Part shown: piece by piece, positions 8,143 to 18,511 of the stretch
How the letters are laid out: every line of letters begins with the position of its first letter
How positions within the stretch are numbered: position 1 is the stretch's first letter
NCBI GenBank assembly: GCA_001839685.1
Contig: MLAK01000582.1
Coordinates: forward strand, 1 to 64,000
Direction of reading: 5' to 3'
Source of the DNA: Tritrichomonas foetus
Lineage: Eukaryota > Parabasalia > Tritrichomonadida > Tritrichomonadidae
DNA length: 64,000 nt
The notes under the pieces: model-generated
What the model saw: the letters and a program-made list of their open reading frames with translations, nothing else
Databases searched by the model: none
Told to the model about the DNA's origin: nothing
Translations under genes and position numbers: made by a program

Positions 8143-9813
8143 TTACTCCTCTTTCGGCTTGTAGGCATCAAGCGCTGCAAGTGCAGGTGCTGATCTCTTG
8201 TTTTTAAGTTCTTCAGCCACTCTTGTCAAAACGACTTCCCTGCAGCTAGAGTCGAGCTCGGACGACTTATTCATGTAGAAAAGTGATCTCTCCAAATCCT
8301 GCTTCGCCTGAAATGCTCTCCATGCTGTTTGATACAACATAATAGCAATTTCATTATTTTTATTCAGTTGCACTTCAATCAAATTTGGTTTGATAAGTGC
8401 GCATGCTTGGTTGTAGTCCTGCATCATATACAACGCTTGAGAAGCGTAAATACGGGACAAAAATTTAGTTACTGGTTCAACATTTGAAGTCGTCATTGGT
8501 TTGCTTAAATCAAATGTTTTTTGCCAGTCACCCAATTCCAAGCAAATGTATTCACAAAGGAGAGCAGCATGAGTTTTTAATGTTGATTGTTGTTCAGTGC
8601 ATAATGACATTGCGTTTCTTGCACATTTTTCGCCGAATTCCAATGTTAAATTCCTTTCAATTCCATCACATTTTCCAGAATATCTCGAAAAAAGCTTGGC
8701 GTCTGAAGTTGGCAATATTGTGAATGTTTTTGTAGCTGTTGAAAGTCTTCGTGCAACAACACTTGAGAGTTGTGTTCTTCGTCGAAGTTTAGCAACTCTC
8801 TGCCTGAAGAATAAAACACAACATTCAGCAAGACGCAACCAAAGATAAGCAAAATGTTGAAGTGATGGAATAATTGAATAAAGGTAGCGAAAAGCCTTTT
8901 TTGGTTTTTGTTTCTGTAAAAGGGACAGTCCAATATTATAAACTATTCTTTGGTAAGGATGAATCATCTGGTGAGTTGTTGAAGTGCTCAATGCTTTAGA
9001 AAAAAGTAATAAAGCAGATGAGTAACGCTTTTGAACTAATTCAAGAACACCGCGGTTATTCAAAATTGAGGAATGTTGTTGATTAGGTGCAAGAGAAAGA
9101 ATAGTTTCAAGTTTCTTTGTATCCTGCTGAAAAAGTGCAGCACTACTGAGACTTAAAATTTGATAAATTGATGCATTTTTTTTCTTTTTTGCGTCAAGGT
9201 TTTTGTCCATTTTCTGAAGGGAATCTCTGACGAAAGAAGAAGATGAAATATCGTTTACATGCATGGATTGTGCGAGCTTTAAGCGTAAGGTATTACTGTA
9301 GATTTTCTCGACAAGATTTTTGATTACGTTTTGATTTGAAATTCGGTTTTTCAAAAAATTTTGGGCGGCCTGATCGTTTGGAAAATTTTTCGAAATGAAA
9401 TTGTTTGCTTTGTCAGCCAAGGAAAAATTACTATGTCGGATGGAAAATTCTTGCGTTAAAAGGGAGACGAATAACAAAAGGTAATTGCCGATAAAATCAG
9501 AATGTGTCCAAAGATCATTCAAAAAATCTAAACATTCTTTATATATTCCGCAATTGAAAAAATATAATGCGCGATGATATTGAAGAAGAGGCCAAGAAGG
9601 ATGGAGTGGCCAAGAGTCGTGAAATGTTGCTTCTTCGCGAATCTTTTTTTCAATTTTATCGAATTCACCGAGTAGATCGCCGCCATTTAGCAAAAATCGA
9701 GATACTGCGAGATTGTGATGTGTCGAAATTGATTTGTCAGGTGATTTGTCCAGCGTTTCGATTACCGAGTCGTACTTTCCCTCATAAAACAAAGAGGGCG
9801 GCTGAAGAGACAT
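8143..9813 (-). CDS. CNOT10: CCR4-NOT complex subunit 10-like TPR protein
   Basis: The protein has 556 residues and is helical with TPR-like repeats: LFYEGKYDSVIETLDK at the N-terminus, HNLAVSRFLLNGG, ILNNRGVLELVQKRYSSALLLFSKAL near the middle. The stretch YNIGLSLLQKQKPKKAFRYL followed by LWLRLAECC closely follows the animal CNOT10 pattern (LLYNCGIQLL, AFECL, PRLWLRLAECC), and the Cys-Ala-Arg-Asn-Ala block after it also matches. CNOT10 joins the CCR4-NOT deadenylase scaffold with CNOT11. It is shorter than human CNOT10 (about 740 residues), mainly in linkers. The ATG at 9813 is the first in frame. The assignment rests on motif resemblance. Confidence 0.75.
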   Translation of the reverse strand: MSLQPPSLFYEGKYDSVIETLDKSPDKSISTHHNLAVSRFLLNGGDLLGEFDKIEKKIREEATFHDSWPLHPSWPLLQYHRALYFFNCGIYKECLDFLNDLWTHSDFIGNYLLLFVSLLTQEFSIRHSNFSLADKANNFISKNFPNDQAAQNFLKNRISNQNVIKNLVEKIYSNTLRLKLAQSMHVNDISSSSFVRDSLQKMDKNLDAKKKKNASIYQILSLSSAALFQQDTKKLETILSLAPNQQHSSILNNRGVLELVQKRYSSALLLFSKALSTSTTHQMIHPYQRIVYNIGLSLLQKQKPKKAFRYLYSIIPSLQHFAYLWLRLAECCVLFFRQRVAKLRRRTQLSSVVARRLSTATKTFTILPTSDAKLFSRYSGKCDGIERNLTLEFGEKCARNAMSLCTEQQSTLKTHAALLCEYICLELGDWQKTFDLSKPMTTSNVEPVTKFLSRIYASQALYMMQDYNQACALIKPNLIEVQLNKNNEIAIMLYQTAWRAFQAKQDLERSLFYMNKSSELDSSCREVVLTRVAEELKNKRSAPALAALDAYKPKEE

Positions 9814-10904
9814 TTTAATTCAAAGCTTTTGTAAACTTTTTGTGAAGAACTAGAACTGACACATCAAATGACAACTTAACCTATGTAACTGTTTATCGAA
9901 TTTCGGCGATTATTATGGATACATAAAAAATTCAGATTTATTACAACAAACCACTTGAATAAATTCTCTATCTATCAAAGCAATAAAAAGAAGACATTCC
10001 ATTCATTTTTTACATCGTTACACTATCCTAATTATTTCTAATGAAAGATTGTTATACCAAAGATCAGGTATTATTAGTAACACATACATTTGATTTAGAA
10101 AATCTCAAACTACATTTTCATCCATCATATGTAACCTAAATACTAAACCTTAAGTATGCTTTCGATAGCTCATATCGTTCAATTTTCTGATAACCTCATT
10201 TAATTAGAATTTCCGACCCAACTTTTTTTAGAAAAAGTTCATTAGTGTCACAGAAAAAGTTGATATAAATCATTAACAGATTCACTATCCTTTGGTGAAT
10301 TGCATGCGGCTTCGCTGAATCTTATCATTTCTTTTTCAAAGCAAGATCTTGTCTTTTAGTATAAGAGAAGTATAAATATAAATGAAAACAGTAAAAATAT
10401 TAATACATTTTGAACGTGACTATTTCTAGTCGAAAACAATAAAATCATTTTGTATTTCCTGTCAACTATTTGTTCTAAGCAGAGTGTCGATAGGATAATA
10501 ATAATACCAGTCAAAAACACTTTCTCTTAAATTAAAGGTAAATGTAAAGTGTGAAATTTTGATAAAATCTCGATATCATAGAGATTCTTTGTATTAATAA
10601 TTAAACGTTCGTTATTCAATTTCCACATATTCAACCATCCTGGATTTACATTCGGTTTTTTTTGTGATGATACAGTTAGTTATTTTGTTACATTTTGATT
10701 TGACATAATTAACATTGCATATAAGTGATGAATAGTGCTAATTCTGAATATAAAGGAGTTTCATCATCAAGATCTTGGTAGAAAGGATATAATATCTCAT
10801 ATTTTCAAATTGAATGTTTTAAATTAGACATAACAACTTTTTGAATATGATCATATTAGTCAACCATTCTGATAGGATTGAATTCCATTTAATTTTTTCT
10901 CACA
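9814..10904. other. Intergenic region with paired GAAAAAGTT elements
   Basis: A 1.1 kb spacer between divergent CNOT10 and importin genes. AAACTTTTTG lies at 9833-9842, just upstream of CNOT10, and CAACTTTTTG at 10834-10843, 61 bp before the importin ATG. A tandem pair, GAAAAAGTTC (10231-10240) and GAAAAAGTTG (10253-10262), begins exactly 22 nt apart, with an inverted AACTTTTT just before it. No ORF is supported; a short unannotated transcript near 10230 is possible. Confidence 0.45.
10231..10262 (+). promoter_or_regulatory. 22-nt-spaced tandem pair of GAAAAAGTT elements
   Basis: GAAAAAGTTC at 10231 and GAAAAAGTTG at 10253. The same spacing and a similar spacer (CATTAGTGTCACA here) recur at 34940/34962 and, less alike, at 27820/27842. 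A candidate protein-binding site; its function is unknown. Confidence 0.4.
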
Positions 10905-13900
10905 ATGGATTTGCAACAATTTCATACGCTCCTTGAAAAAATCAATAGTCCAGAGATTCACCAAGCCGAATTACAATTTAATGAACTCTTCGATACAAAC
11001 AAATGCTTGCTCTTACAACTTTTAATGAATTCGATCATCCAAAAACCAGATAATACTTTGAAAACAGCCTTGATTCTTCTTGGAAGAGTAGCCAAAAAGA
11101 TCTCAGAAGAACTTCTAGCAATCGGAGATGAAAGTTTTCATTTGGGATATCAACAATTTCTTTTGTCACTTTTTAATATTCCAACTAATGACCAATCAAT
11201 TATATCGATTGTGTCAGACATTATTTCATTATTTGCGATGATTTACAAAGCTAATTGGCCCACCTTGTTGCCAACAATTTTTCAAGTCATTCAATCAAGT
11301 CAAAGATCATCTTCAATAATAGCAATTGATTGCCTTTGGAGATGTATCAATAGTGATTCTGTTGCTTTTGCTGAAAATATCCCTCAATTAATGCAAATTG
11401 TCAAAACAATATTTGCTACACCAAATTCATTCGATTTTCATCAGGTTTTAGGTGCTGCTCGTCTTTGTTATTCTATCTATCGTAAAACATCAGCAAATCA
11501 AAATGATGAAATTAAAGCTTTTTTAATTGAAAGTGCGAATTTTATTGTTACAATGATTTCAAATTTACCTCCACCAGTTATTGATCAATATCTTAAAGTT
11601 GTTTCCTTCTTTTCTGATGATGATATTATTTTCTTATCTCCAGCAATCAAATTGTTAATTCCAATTGTCAGAGATTTAATAACTAACCCTCAAACTCCTG
11701 AATTATCCCGAAATTATTGCATAAATATTCTCACACAAATTATTCTCAATTCAACTTTATCAGAAGAAATTTATCCACATGCAATACAATATTATCAACT
11801 TTTTCTTCAAATTGTCAGCAATTCTTTAAATGACATTGATCCTGAAGATATAGATTTTAAATCCAACACCCAATCTTTAGCAGAAGATGCAATTGATGCT
11901 TTATCTCAACAATTTACTGAAATAGAGTCATTCCAAATAGATGTATGCAACATTTTTGGTTTATGTCTTCAAAACAATGACTTAAAATACGTCATTGCTA
12001 ATATGTATTGTTTTGCAAGTGCTGTTGAAGGATCACCACAACTTTATTCATTTAATTCTGATCTTGATGAAATAGTGGGTGTTTATGGAAAATGTATAAT
12101 GGATAAAAATGAAAATCTTCGATGGGCTTCAATTTCTTCATTTTATACAATTTTATATAATTTTGGGTTTTATTCAAATTCATTTCTTCCTGAAGCAGTT
12201 ATTCCATTACTTGCTACAGCTCTTCAAAATGAAAATATTCCTATTATTGCAACAAAAATAATTCAATCAATTTACATTTATTGCAAAAATTTTCAAAAAT
12301 ATAATGATTTTATACCAAATCTTATGCAATTACTTGGTTCTAAGTTTGGTCAAATGAATGCTCAACAACAAATTTATACTTTGAAATGCTATTCTATTCT
12401 TTCTAAAAAAGATTCTAATTTCAGTCAATATATTCCACCAATTTACCAATTTTTATTAAATGTGCTAAGTGATTATGCCCAAAATTGTACAACAGATTTG
12501 TTTTTCGCATGCGTGAAAACTGCTCTGAAATTTAAACAAATCACCGGCGAAAATTTTTCAATTTTAGCTCAACGAATTCTTACATTTATTCTTTCAGTTG
12601 ATGTTTCTCAATTTGATGGTGAAGCAATTGATTCAATAAATTCTGCAATTAAGAAGATAATCAAAAGGAATATGAATAATTTTACTCAGTTTTTCCCAAG
12701 GATTTTCGATATTATATTTTCTTTTGCTTCAAAAGATATTTCTTGTGAACGAATTCCTTATGATAATAAAAATTTTCAATCCAATGAAGATTGCATAATC
12801 ATTGATTCAGTAACAAATGAAATAGTGATAATTTCTTCTTCTTCAGTACAATCAATAATTGAATCAGTTCGTACACTGTCTATAATTATTGAAGCTGCTG
12901 GTCCTTCATCAATCGGGTATGCTGAGCAAATTCAACAATTAATTCATAAACTATTGTCACAACGACTATCTCACAATTTGGTTAATCCAACTTTTGATTT
13001 AATTGATAAATTCATTAATCTTATTAGCCAATTGGAAAATAAGTTACAAATTATTATGCCAATGTATTGCTTACAATTACTTTCATTTGATTATTTGATG
13101 CGTGGAGCCAACTTTGATCTCTGTCTATACTCATTTCCACGACTATTGAAAGTTTTCGCTTTTCTTGGGCAAAGCTGTCCTGATTTTACAATTTTAGAGA
13201 AAACTACTACGATGTTAATAAATGCATATCAATTCTCTGCGTATTTTAGAATAACAACTAAATCAACTGATTATGGTGATGATTATGTTGATGTTGATTT
13301 ATTTGTTGATCAATTGATTCTGTTCTTTGATCCTTATTTCAAGTTTTATTCATCAGTCATTTCTGATGAATTTAATGTCAATTTAATCACTATGTTTGAT
13401 TTCACACAACCTCAAAGTCAAATCTATCCAAAAGTTGTCTTTGCTTTCTGGACGAATTATGTTTTGTATTCACCAAGAAGTACTCCTGAATTGTTGTCTC
13501 AGAAAATTAATCTTTTCCAACAATTTTTGGCACCAGAAATGTCAATAGATATTTGTATGTATGCGATTTCTAGCCTTGCAACAATTGCTTGTAGTGGTAA
13601 ATTACCACTCGATGGAATCGCTAATCTTGTCGCATTTATGGACATGGTTGTAAAAAGTAGACATTCATTCAGGTTAAATGGTGCAATAATTCCGCAAATT
13701 ATCATTTTAATAGAAAAATTGGTGACGACAAATCAAGATCCATCAACTATTCTTCAATTGCTTGTTGATTGTGTTCCATATTCATCTATATCGAGATCAC
13801 CATTGAATGAAGCTGCTTCATCTTCTTTATGCAAATTAATACAAAATCATCAACAAATATTTAGTTCAATAGAATTGTTAACTATTTCAGTTTTAGTTTC

Positions 13901-14036
13901 AATATCGTTTATGAATTTATTGAAAACAACGCATGGACCAATGTTAGAAAACTATATTAACTCAATTTTTAATTCACCTCAAGGTGAACAAGTGAAAGCA
14001 GGAATATCTCATATTCGACAAATTCAAAAGTCATAG
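10905..14036 (+). CDS. Importin-beta family karyopherin
   Basis: The 1,043-residue protein is made of HEAT-like helical repeats throughout, with an importin-beta N-terminal-type start (LLEKINSPEIHQAELQFNEL, then helices ending at ANWPTLLPTIFQVIQS, the W-P-x-LLP signature of importin repeats). Size and repeat layout fit importin-5/Kap121 or importin-4/Kap123, carriers of ribosomal proteins and histones through nuclear pores under Ran control. A D/E-rich stretch (YGDDYVDVDLFVDQ near residues 790-805) may be the acidic loop of this subgroup. The exact paralogue cannot be settled by eye. The start ATG at 10905 is preceded by TCTCACA, which matches the trichomonad initiator consensus. Confidence 0.82.
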   Translation: MDLQQFHTLLEKINSPEIHQAELQFNELFDTNKCLLLQLLMNSIIQKPDNTLKTALILLGRVAKKISEELLAIGDESFHLGYQQFLLSLFNIPTNDQSIISIVSDIISLFAMIYKANWPTLLPTIFQVIQSSQRSSSIIAIDCLWRCINSDSVAFAENIPQLMQIVKTIFATPNSFDFHQVLGAARLCYSIYRKTSANQNDEIKAFLIESANFIVTMISNLPPPVIDQYLKVVSFFSDDDIIFLSPAIKLLIPIVRDLITNPQTPELSRNYCINILTQIILNSTLSEEIYPHAIQYYQLFLQIVSNSLNDIDPEDIDFKSNTQSLAEDAIDALSQQFTEIESFQIDVCNIFGLCLQNNDLKYVIANMYCFASAVEGSPQLYSFNSDLDEIVGVYGKCIMDKNENLRWASISSFYTILYNFGFYSNSFLPEAVIPLLATALQNENIPIIATKIIQSIYIYCKNFQKYNDFIPNLMQLLGSKFGQMNAQQQIYTLKCYSILSKKDSNFSQYIPPIYQFLLNVLSDYAQNCTTDLFFACVKTALKFKQITGENFSILAQRILTFILSVDVSQFDGEAIDSINSAIKKIIKRNMNNFTQFFPRIFDIIFSFASKDISCERIPYDNKNFQSNEDCIIIDSVTNEIVIISSSSVQSIIESVRTLSIIIEAAGPSSIGYAEQIQQLIHKLLSQRLSHNLVNPTFDLIDKFINLISQLENKLQIIMPMYCLQLLSFDYLMRGANFDLCLYSFPRLLKVFAFLGQSCPDFTILEKTTTMLINAYQFSAYFRITTKSTDYGDDYVDVDLFVDQLILFFDPYFKFYSSVISDEFNVNLITMFDFTQPQSQIYPKVVFAFWTNYVLYSPRSTPELLSQKINLFQQFLAPEMSIDICMYAISSLATIACSGKLPLDGIANLVAFMDMVVKSRHSFRLNGAIIPQIIILIEKLVTTNQDPSTILQLLVDCVPYSSISRSPLNEAASSSLCKLIQNHQQIFSSIELLTISVLVSISFMNLLKTTHGPMLENYINSIFNSPQGEQVKAGISHIRQIQKS

Positions 14037-14369
14037 AGATAAAGTTCACACCATCAATTTTTTTTCTGTCCACTTTCAAATTGTTTCTATTTACTATATA
14101 AAAAATAATGAATAATACCTTATTTCATTTTATTTCATTATTTTTATACTTTATTAATTGGTTAAATTAATTTATCGAATTTCATTCATTTGTATAGCTT
14201 TTAATATCAGAGAAACATTCAAAGAAATAAACATGAATAAGGATGAAAATCTAATCAATACTTTAATAAGTGTAAAGAAAATATAACTGAAAGAAATATT
14301 GTTTTGTACAATTGGGTTTTTAATATAATAAAAACAATTCTATTGATTGATGTAAATATTTCTAATTAT
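14037..14369. other. Intergenic region
   Basis: Very AT-rich spacer between converging genes. It has runs of TTATTTCATT-like sequence and no gene. Confidence 0.45.
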
Positions 14370-14909
14370 TTATAAATTAGAGCCATTTAGAAGTGAATGT
14401 AAAAGCCGAAAATGAGCGTCCAATGAATCTGATAATAAATGAAGTTTTTTGTTTTTTGTTTGAATTTTAACTTCTTTCGGACCAACATCTTTGTTATACA
14501 TTTTAACCAATTCAGAAATTAAAGCTTCAGCATAGACAGCGTCGGGAATAATTTCTGGAAAATGATCATATTTTTCATTTTTATCAATTGGGAAACGACT
14601 GTCCTCTAACATTTTCATTTCATGCTGATACTTTCTCTCGAGTTTTTTTTTCTCTGTTGCATACTTTAGTCGAATTTCTGTGATCTGTTGATGATATTGA
14701 GATTCTTGTTTCCTCACCAATTGAACTCTTCTTGCTTGGTCCTGTTCTAACTGTATCATCGCTTCATAGTGTCTCTGATTTTCCAGTCTTTTGGAATTCT
14801 TATAATATTCGTTTTGGGATTGAAACATCTCTTTCTGTGACTGTTTTTGCTTTTCATATTCGTCTTTAAGTCGTTTGTATATTAATGCGCTTGAAGCTTT
14901 ATAACTCAT
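14370..14909 (-). CDS. Hypothetical coiled-coil protein, 179 aa
   Basis: Not recognised. Residues about 5-105 are almost continuous coiled coil, rich in Gln, Lys and Glu (YKRLKDEYEKQKQSQKEMFQ and similar). A compact C-terminal region follows (FPEIIPDAVYAEALISELV and LDAHFRLLHSLLNG), which may be a small helical domain. AAACTTTTTC lies at 14957-14966, 47 bp upstream of the ATG. A cytoskeletal role is possible but not shown. Confidence 0.65.
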   Translation of the reverse strand: MSYKASSALIYKRLKDEYEKQKQSQKEMFQSQNEYYKNSKRLENQRHYEAMIQLEQDQARRVQLVRKQESQYHQQITEIRLKYATEKKKLERKYQHEMKMLEDSRFPIDKNEKYDHFPEIIPDAVYAEALISELVKMYNKDVGPKEVKIQTKNKKLHLLSDSLDAHFRLLHSLLNGSNL

Positions 14910-15121
14910 CGATGATTTTGAGACTCCAATTTTCGTGATAAAGAACGTTTAAAATTAAACTTTTTCATATGAAGGTTAATTTTTCAATAAAATACGTGAA
15001 ATAACCGCTCTCCTAAAAATCACAAATGCGTGAAATCCCTTTAATTAGTGTGCCATTTGGATTATATATTTATTTTTATTAATAAAGCAAAAATGATAAT
15101 AATTTAACACAATTTATATTT

Positions 15122-16804
15122 TTACACAGATACATGTGGATTTTTTTTGAATGTCCTAAAAGGTCGATTGCGGGGCTGCTCTGGTGGCTTAATTGGGCAT
15201 TGAGGAATGAAAAAATTATTCGGATTATTCTCATCTCTCAATTTATTTTTTTGTTTGCTACAATTATTGCTGTTATTACTAGAAGTACGAGAGTTACGAC
15301 ATGAATTATTGCGGTTATAATTGTTTTTCGCCATATTTCGAATAAATGTCCACATTTCATTTCGGTTTCGAGCGATTTCAATTTCAGTTTTTGTTTGTTT
15401 CATCAAATTCTCGGGCATATTTTGCTTCCTTTTCTGGAGATAGTCATATGATTCTTTCGCAAATGTTCGGGTTGCTCCAATCCAATGACTATTTGCTACA
15501 TTAAATAAAGTATCCAAAACATCAGAAGCAATTTCATTGCCTTTGTCCCATAAAAGTGTTGCCATGTTTTCATCCTGAACCATATATAATGCTTCTTGAG
15601 AAACATCTGCAGTAAAATCAGAAAAGCAATTAGAGATGACTTTATATAATTGAATTGTTGACTTTTGTGAAATTTGTTGAGCAAAATGATGAACAACTTT
15701 ATGGAAGGCATTTAAAAATGAGGTTTGTTTTTGGGCATTGGCTACAGGCCAATGCTTTATAAGGTAATTTATATATTCATTAACCATCATTGGATCACGC
15801 ATCAAGAAAACTTCAACTAAATCAAGATATGATGAATGAAAAAGTGGGAATAATGATGATAATGATAATGGTAAAATATAATTTCTGAAAAATTGTTGAA
15901 GATTCGTTGGCTTCAAATTTGAAAAGTTTCGAACATAAAAGTTTAAGAAAGAAGGAAGGCATTGTTGGTAAATTGGATCTTCCTGTGATGATATAATTAA
16001 GAGCATTGCTTTCATAGTAATATATGATTTAGAGTCTGGATAAGATTTCAAAAATGCAGATAAACAGTTACACACAGCTCGCTGTTCACGAACATCAGGT
16101 GATAAAACGATTCTAAACAATTGCTTTATATATGTTTTCATTTGTATTGTTGTCATATTGATTAATTTTGTTGTTAATATATATTCAAAAATGTTATAAA
16201 TTTCATCAAGATGAATCCACTCTTTGTCTGCTGCATTTTCAATCATAGCATCAAATTTAATAAAACTGATGTGTCTGAAAATATTGACACAAATCATATG
16301 AAACAATGCATTGGTGCAAGTGATGGTCAAATGTCTAGAGATTTCTGGTGTAGTTAATGCATAGAAAAGCTGTTGGAGAGTATCATGCTTGATTTGTTTC
16401 AACTTCATATCTTGTCGATCATCTTTGAAATTGCAAAAACCGCAACATACTCTGCATTTGGCTGTAAAAGCTGCTGGAAACTCAGACGGTTTACATTTAT
16501 CAAAAGGACTTGTTTTTTCAATCAATTTTGATGATTCCAAATTTCGAGGTGCACAAAATAATTGCGTTTTGTTTGTAGTGATATTATCAATTTTGTCTTT
16601 CTTTATATAAGCAGCAGGAATATGATAATTAAATGATGTTGAAGAAGATGATTGTGAATTTGGAACGGATTTGGATTTTGGCTTGGATTGTCCGGCGAAA
16701 AATTTCTTAATATTAGAATCTGTACATGATGCACATTTGTACTTCTTTGCTGCGATGGTTTTTGGTTTCTTATTCTGTTTGGAAGGCCGAATCATCTTTC
16801 TCAT
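15122..16804 (-). CDS. PP2A regulatory subunit B56 family, with Cys-rich N-terminal extension
   Basis: The 560-residue protein contains the B56 (B') HEAT-like core from about residue 130 to 475. Recognisable blocks are SPDVREQRAVCNCLSAFLK (compare SEDPRERDFLKT), YLDLVEVFLMRDP, LIKHWPVANAQKQTSFLNAFHKVV (compare [24 protein letters not shown]) and the SQEALYMVQDENMATLLW block. B56 targets the PP2A core enzyme to LxxIxE substrates. The N-terminal extension (1-125) is Ser/Lys-rich with CASC near residues 23-26 and CRVCCGFC near 116-123, unusual for B56 and possibly zinc-binding. The C-terminus is Asn-rich, then basic. Confidence 0.85.
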   Translation of the reverse strand: MRKMIRPSKQNKKPKTIAAKKYKCASCTDSNIKKFFAGQSKPKSKSVPNSQSSSSTSFNYHIPAAYIKKDKIDNITTNKTQLFCAPRNLESSKLIEKTSPFDKCKPSEFPAAFTAKCRVCCGFCNFKDDRQDMKLKQIKHDTLQQLFYALTTPEISRHLTITCTNALFHMICVNIFRHISFIKFDAMIENAADKEWIHLDEIYNIFEYILTTKLINMTTIQMKTYIKQLFRIVLSPDVREQRAVCNCLSAFLKSYPDSKSYITMKAMLLIISSQEDPIYQQCLPSFLNFYVRNFSNLKPTNLQQFFRNYILPLSLSSLFPLFHSSYLDLVEVFLMRDPMMVNEYINYLIKHWPVANAQKQTSFLNAFHKVVHHFAQQISQKSTIQLYKVISNCFSDFTADVSQEALYMVQDENMATLLWDKGNEIASDVLDTLFNVANSHWIGATRTFAKESYDYLQKRKQNMPENLMKQTKTEIEIARNRNEMWTFIRNMAKNNYNRNNSCRNSRTSSNNSNNCSKQKNKLRDENNPNNFFIPQCPIKPPEQPRNRPFRTFKKNPHVSV

Positions 16805-17365
16805 CTTAATTAGTTAACGTACAAACTTTTGATTGAATTTTATATAAAAAATCAACATTGAATTATTGATTTTTGATAGTATGGTATTGAAAATAATTGT
16901 GTAAATATTCAAAATTTAATAGGTTATTTCATTGTTATACGTTATTTTGAAGGTTCATTCCTCTTTCTTTATTGGTCGTCAATGAAAACTTATTATCTAA
17001 ACACATACTTTCTTTTCGCCTCTGCATTACTCCCCAAAGTTTGAATGAAAATAAAATCACGAAAAAACACACTGAGATGCAATCTTCTGAGTGATTTGAT
17101 ATGAGAAAAAATAAGGTCAAATAAAGGCCAAAAGAATGACTGGGCCAAAATGAAGAGATACAATATTTCTTTTTCACAATTATTTGGTAAACTATGAACC
17201 ATTTCATAATGTTGTTCATTCATTTCTGGAAACACCAGAAGCAAAATCCTAATTCTAGGGAATTTTGCAATAATTAAATTTTATGGAATATCGAAATGAT
17301 TTGAAATGAAGATTAAATCAGAAATATCGTTTGTTTAATAAATACTCATGTACGATTCACCACAC
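16805..17365. other. Intergenic region
   Basis: AT-rich. Two overlapping minus-strand ORFs of 80-95 codons (16935-17244) have no recognisable domain and odd hydrophobic composition, so I do not call them. CAAACTTTTG is close to the B56 start (16819-16828). Confidence 0.4.
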
Positions 17366-18511
17366 TCAGAGTGGCTCCACAGCCCTCGTTGGAACAAGCC
17401 CCTCGCAGTCATTGATGTCTTTGGCGAGAATGTTATTGCCGCTCATGCTGAGGCTGACGATAATCTCGCCTGCGACCACATTCAAAAACTGTCCGTGAGC
17501 TGGGCAGTCCTCTTTCACACGGAAGAGCCTTCCGCCGTTTTTGATTTCATTCTTGAATATCTCGTCTGCCGGCAAAAACTTCGAAAAGAGGAGGCTGAGT
17601 GGAACAATTTGATAGTCGACATCTGCAGCAGGAACAGGCAATTCTGAGACATTCATGTTCTTTTCAAGGTCCTCGTCGTTTGGCACCAATTGTAATAATT
17701 GGTCAAAATATGAGTTTCCTTTCTTGACTTCACCGCCAAGCATCCCCAGCCAATCCGAGAATCTCTTCATTATATCCTTGAACGAATCGCTTCTCCATCT
17801 TTCAATATCTTCAAATTCTGTAATGGCTGATTCCATCTTCATGGCGGTTTGGGCGGTTACTTCATTCATATGCGTGTGTGTGTCTACTGCGTTTTTCTGG
17901 GCTTCAAGGAAGGATCTCTTGAGGATTTCCAATTCGGGCGATTTTGAATCGTATGCGGCCTTCAGGTTTTCACCGGCCTGGCAGTAAATTTCGTAAGCTG
18001 ACTTGCGGCGGTCCTTCGATTCCTGCAAAGATTTGAGCGCGCCGGATGCTTTTTCGGTGACGCCCATCATCTTCTTGAAATAATCTTGGCGAAGTTGAAC
18101 CAAATATGGAATGTATTCGGTCTTCAGTTTTTCTGCGGCAACTCGAAAGGGTTGAATTTGGCATAATTGGGCGGTTTGATATGTTGGGCTATCTCGGGAA
18201 GTTGGCGAGGAAGGCATAATATCGACAGACTGGCGGGTACCTGGCGTCGGGCTAGAGGTCATGAACCCTGGAACCAACGGTTTTGACTTATTCGGCATAA
18301 TGCTGGCGCGATGGGAATCAACGGAGATATGAGGAAGACTCCGAAGTGATTCATCTTCGATGAATTTGTTAAAACGAGCTGAAATAAAATTGAAATAGTC
18401 GATAATTCGAGTAAATATTCGCTGACCTTCTTGGTTGGTTTCTTTGAAAAGATTTAATGTTTGTGCGTATGAAAGATTATCTGAAATCCATTTATCATCA
18501 GTTGATTCCAT
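17366..18511 (-). CDS. F-BAR-like helical protein with C-terminal SH3-like domain
   Basis: The 381-residue protein begins with a helical segment, then a Ser/Pro-rich insert (about residues 65-110, with SSPTPGTRQS and SSPTSRDSPTY). A long helical region follows (about 115-275) with the spacing of an F-BAR/BAR domain (QPFRVAAEKLKTEYIPYLV and FEDIERWRSDSFKDIMKRF, like the F-BAR helices ending near WRxxFxxxM). The C-terminal 55 residues look like an SH3 fold: GRLFRVKEDCPAHG..., then VVAGEIIVSLS, and GLVPTRAVEPL, which matches the GLVPSNYV end of SH3 domains. Such proteins bend membranes and link them to actin. Both domain calls are by eye. TAACTTTTTC lies at 18548-18557, 36 bp upstream. Confidence 0.65.
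   Translation of the reverse strand: MESTDDKWISDNLSYAQTLNLFKETNQEGQRIFTRIIDYFNFISARFNKFIEDESLRSLPHISVDSHRASIMPNKSKPLVPGFMTSSPTPGTRQSVDIMPSSPTSRDSPTYQTAQLCQIQPFRVAAEKLKTEYIPYLVQLRQDYFKKMMGVTEKASGALKSLQESKDRRKSAYEIYCQAGENLKAAYDSKSPELEILKRSFLEAQKNAVDTHTHMNEVTAQTAMKMESAITEFEDIERWRSDSFKDIMKRFSDWLGMLGGEVKKGNSYFDQLLQLVPNDEDLEKNMNVSELPVPAADVDYQIVPLSLLFSKFLPADEIFKNEIKNGGRLFRVKEDCPAHGQFLNVVAGEIIVSLSMSGNNILAKDINDCEGLVPTRAVEPL

Noticed and set aside
16935..17244. Two hydrophobic minus-strand ORFs (83 and 94 codons)
   Set aside because: They overlap each other in different frames; no domain, no codon bias, AT-rich context.
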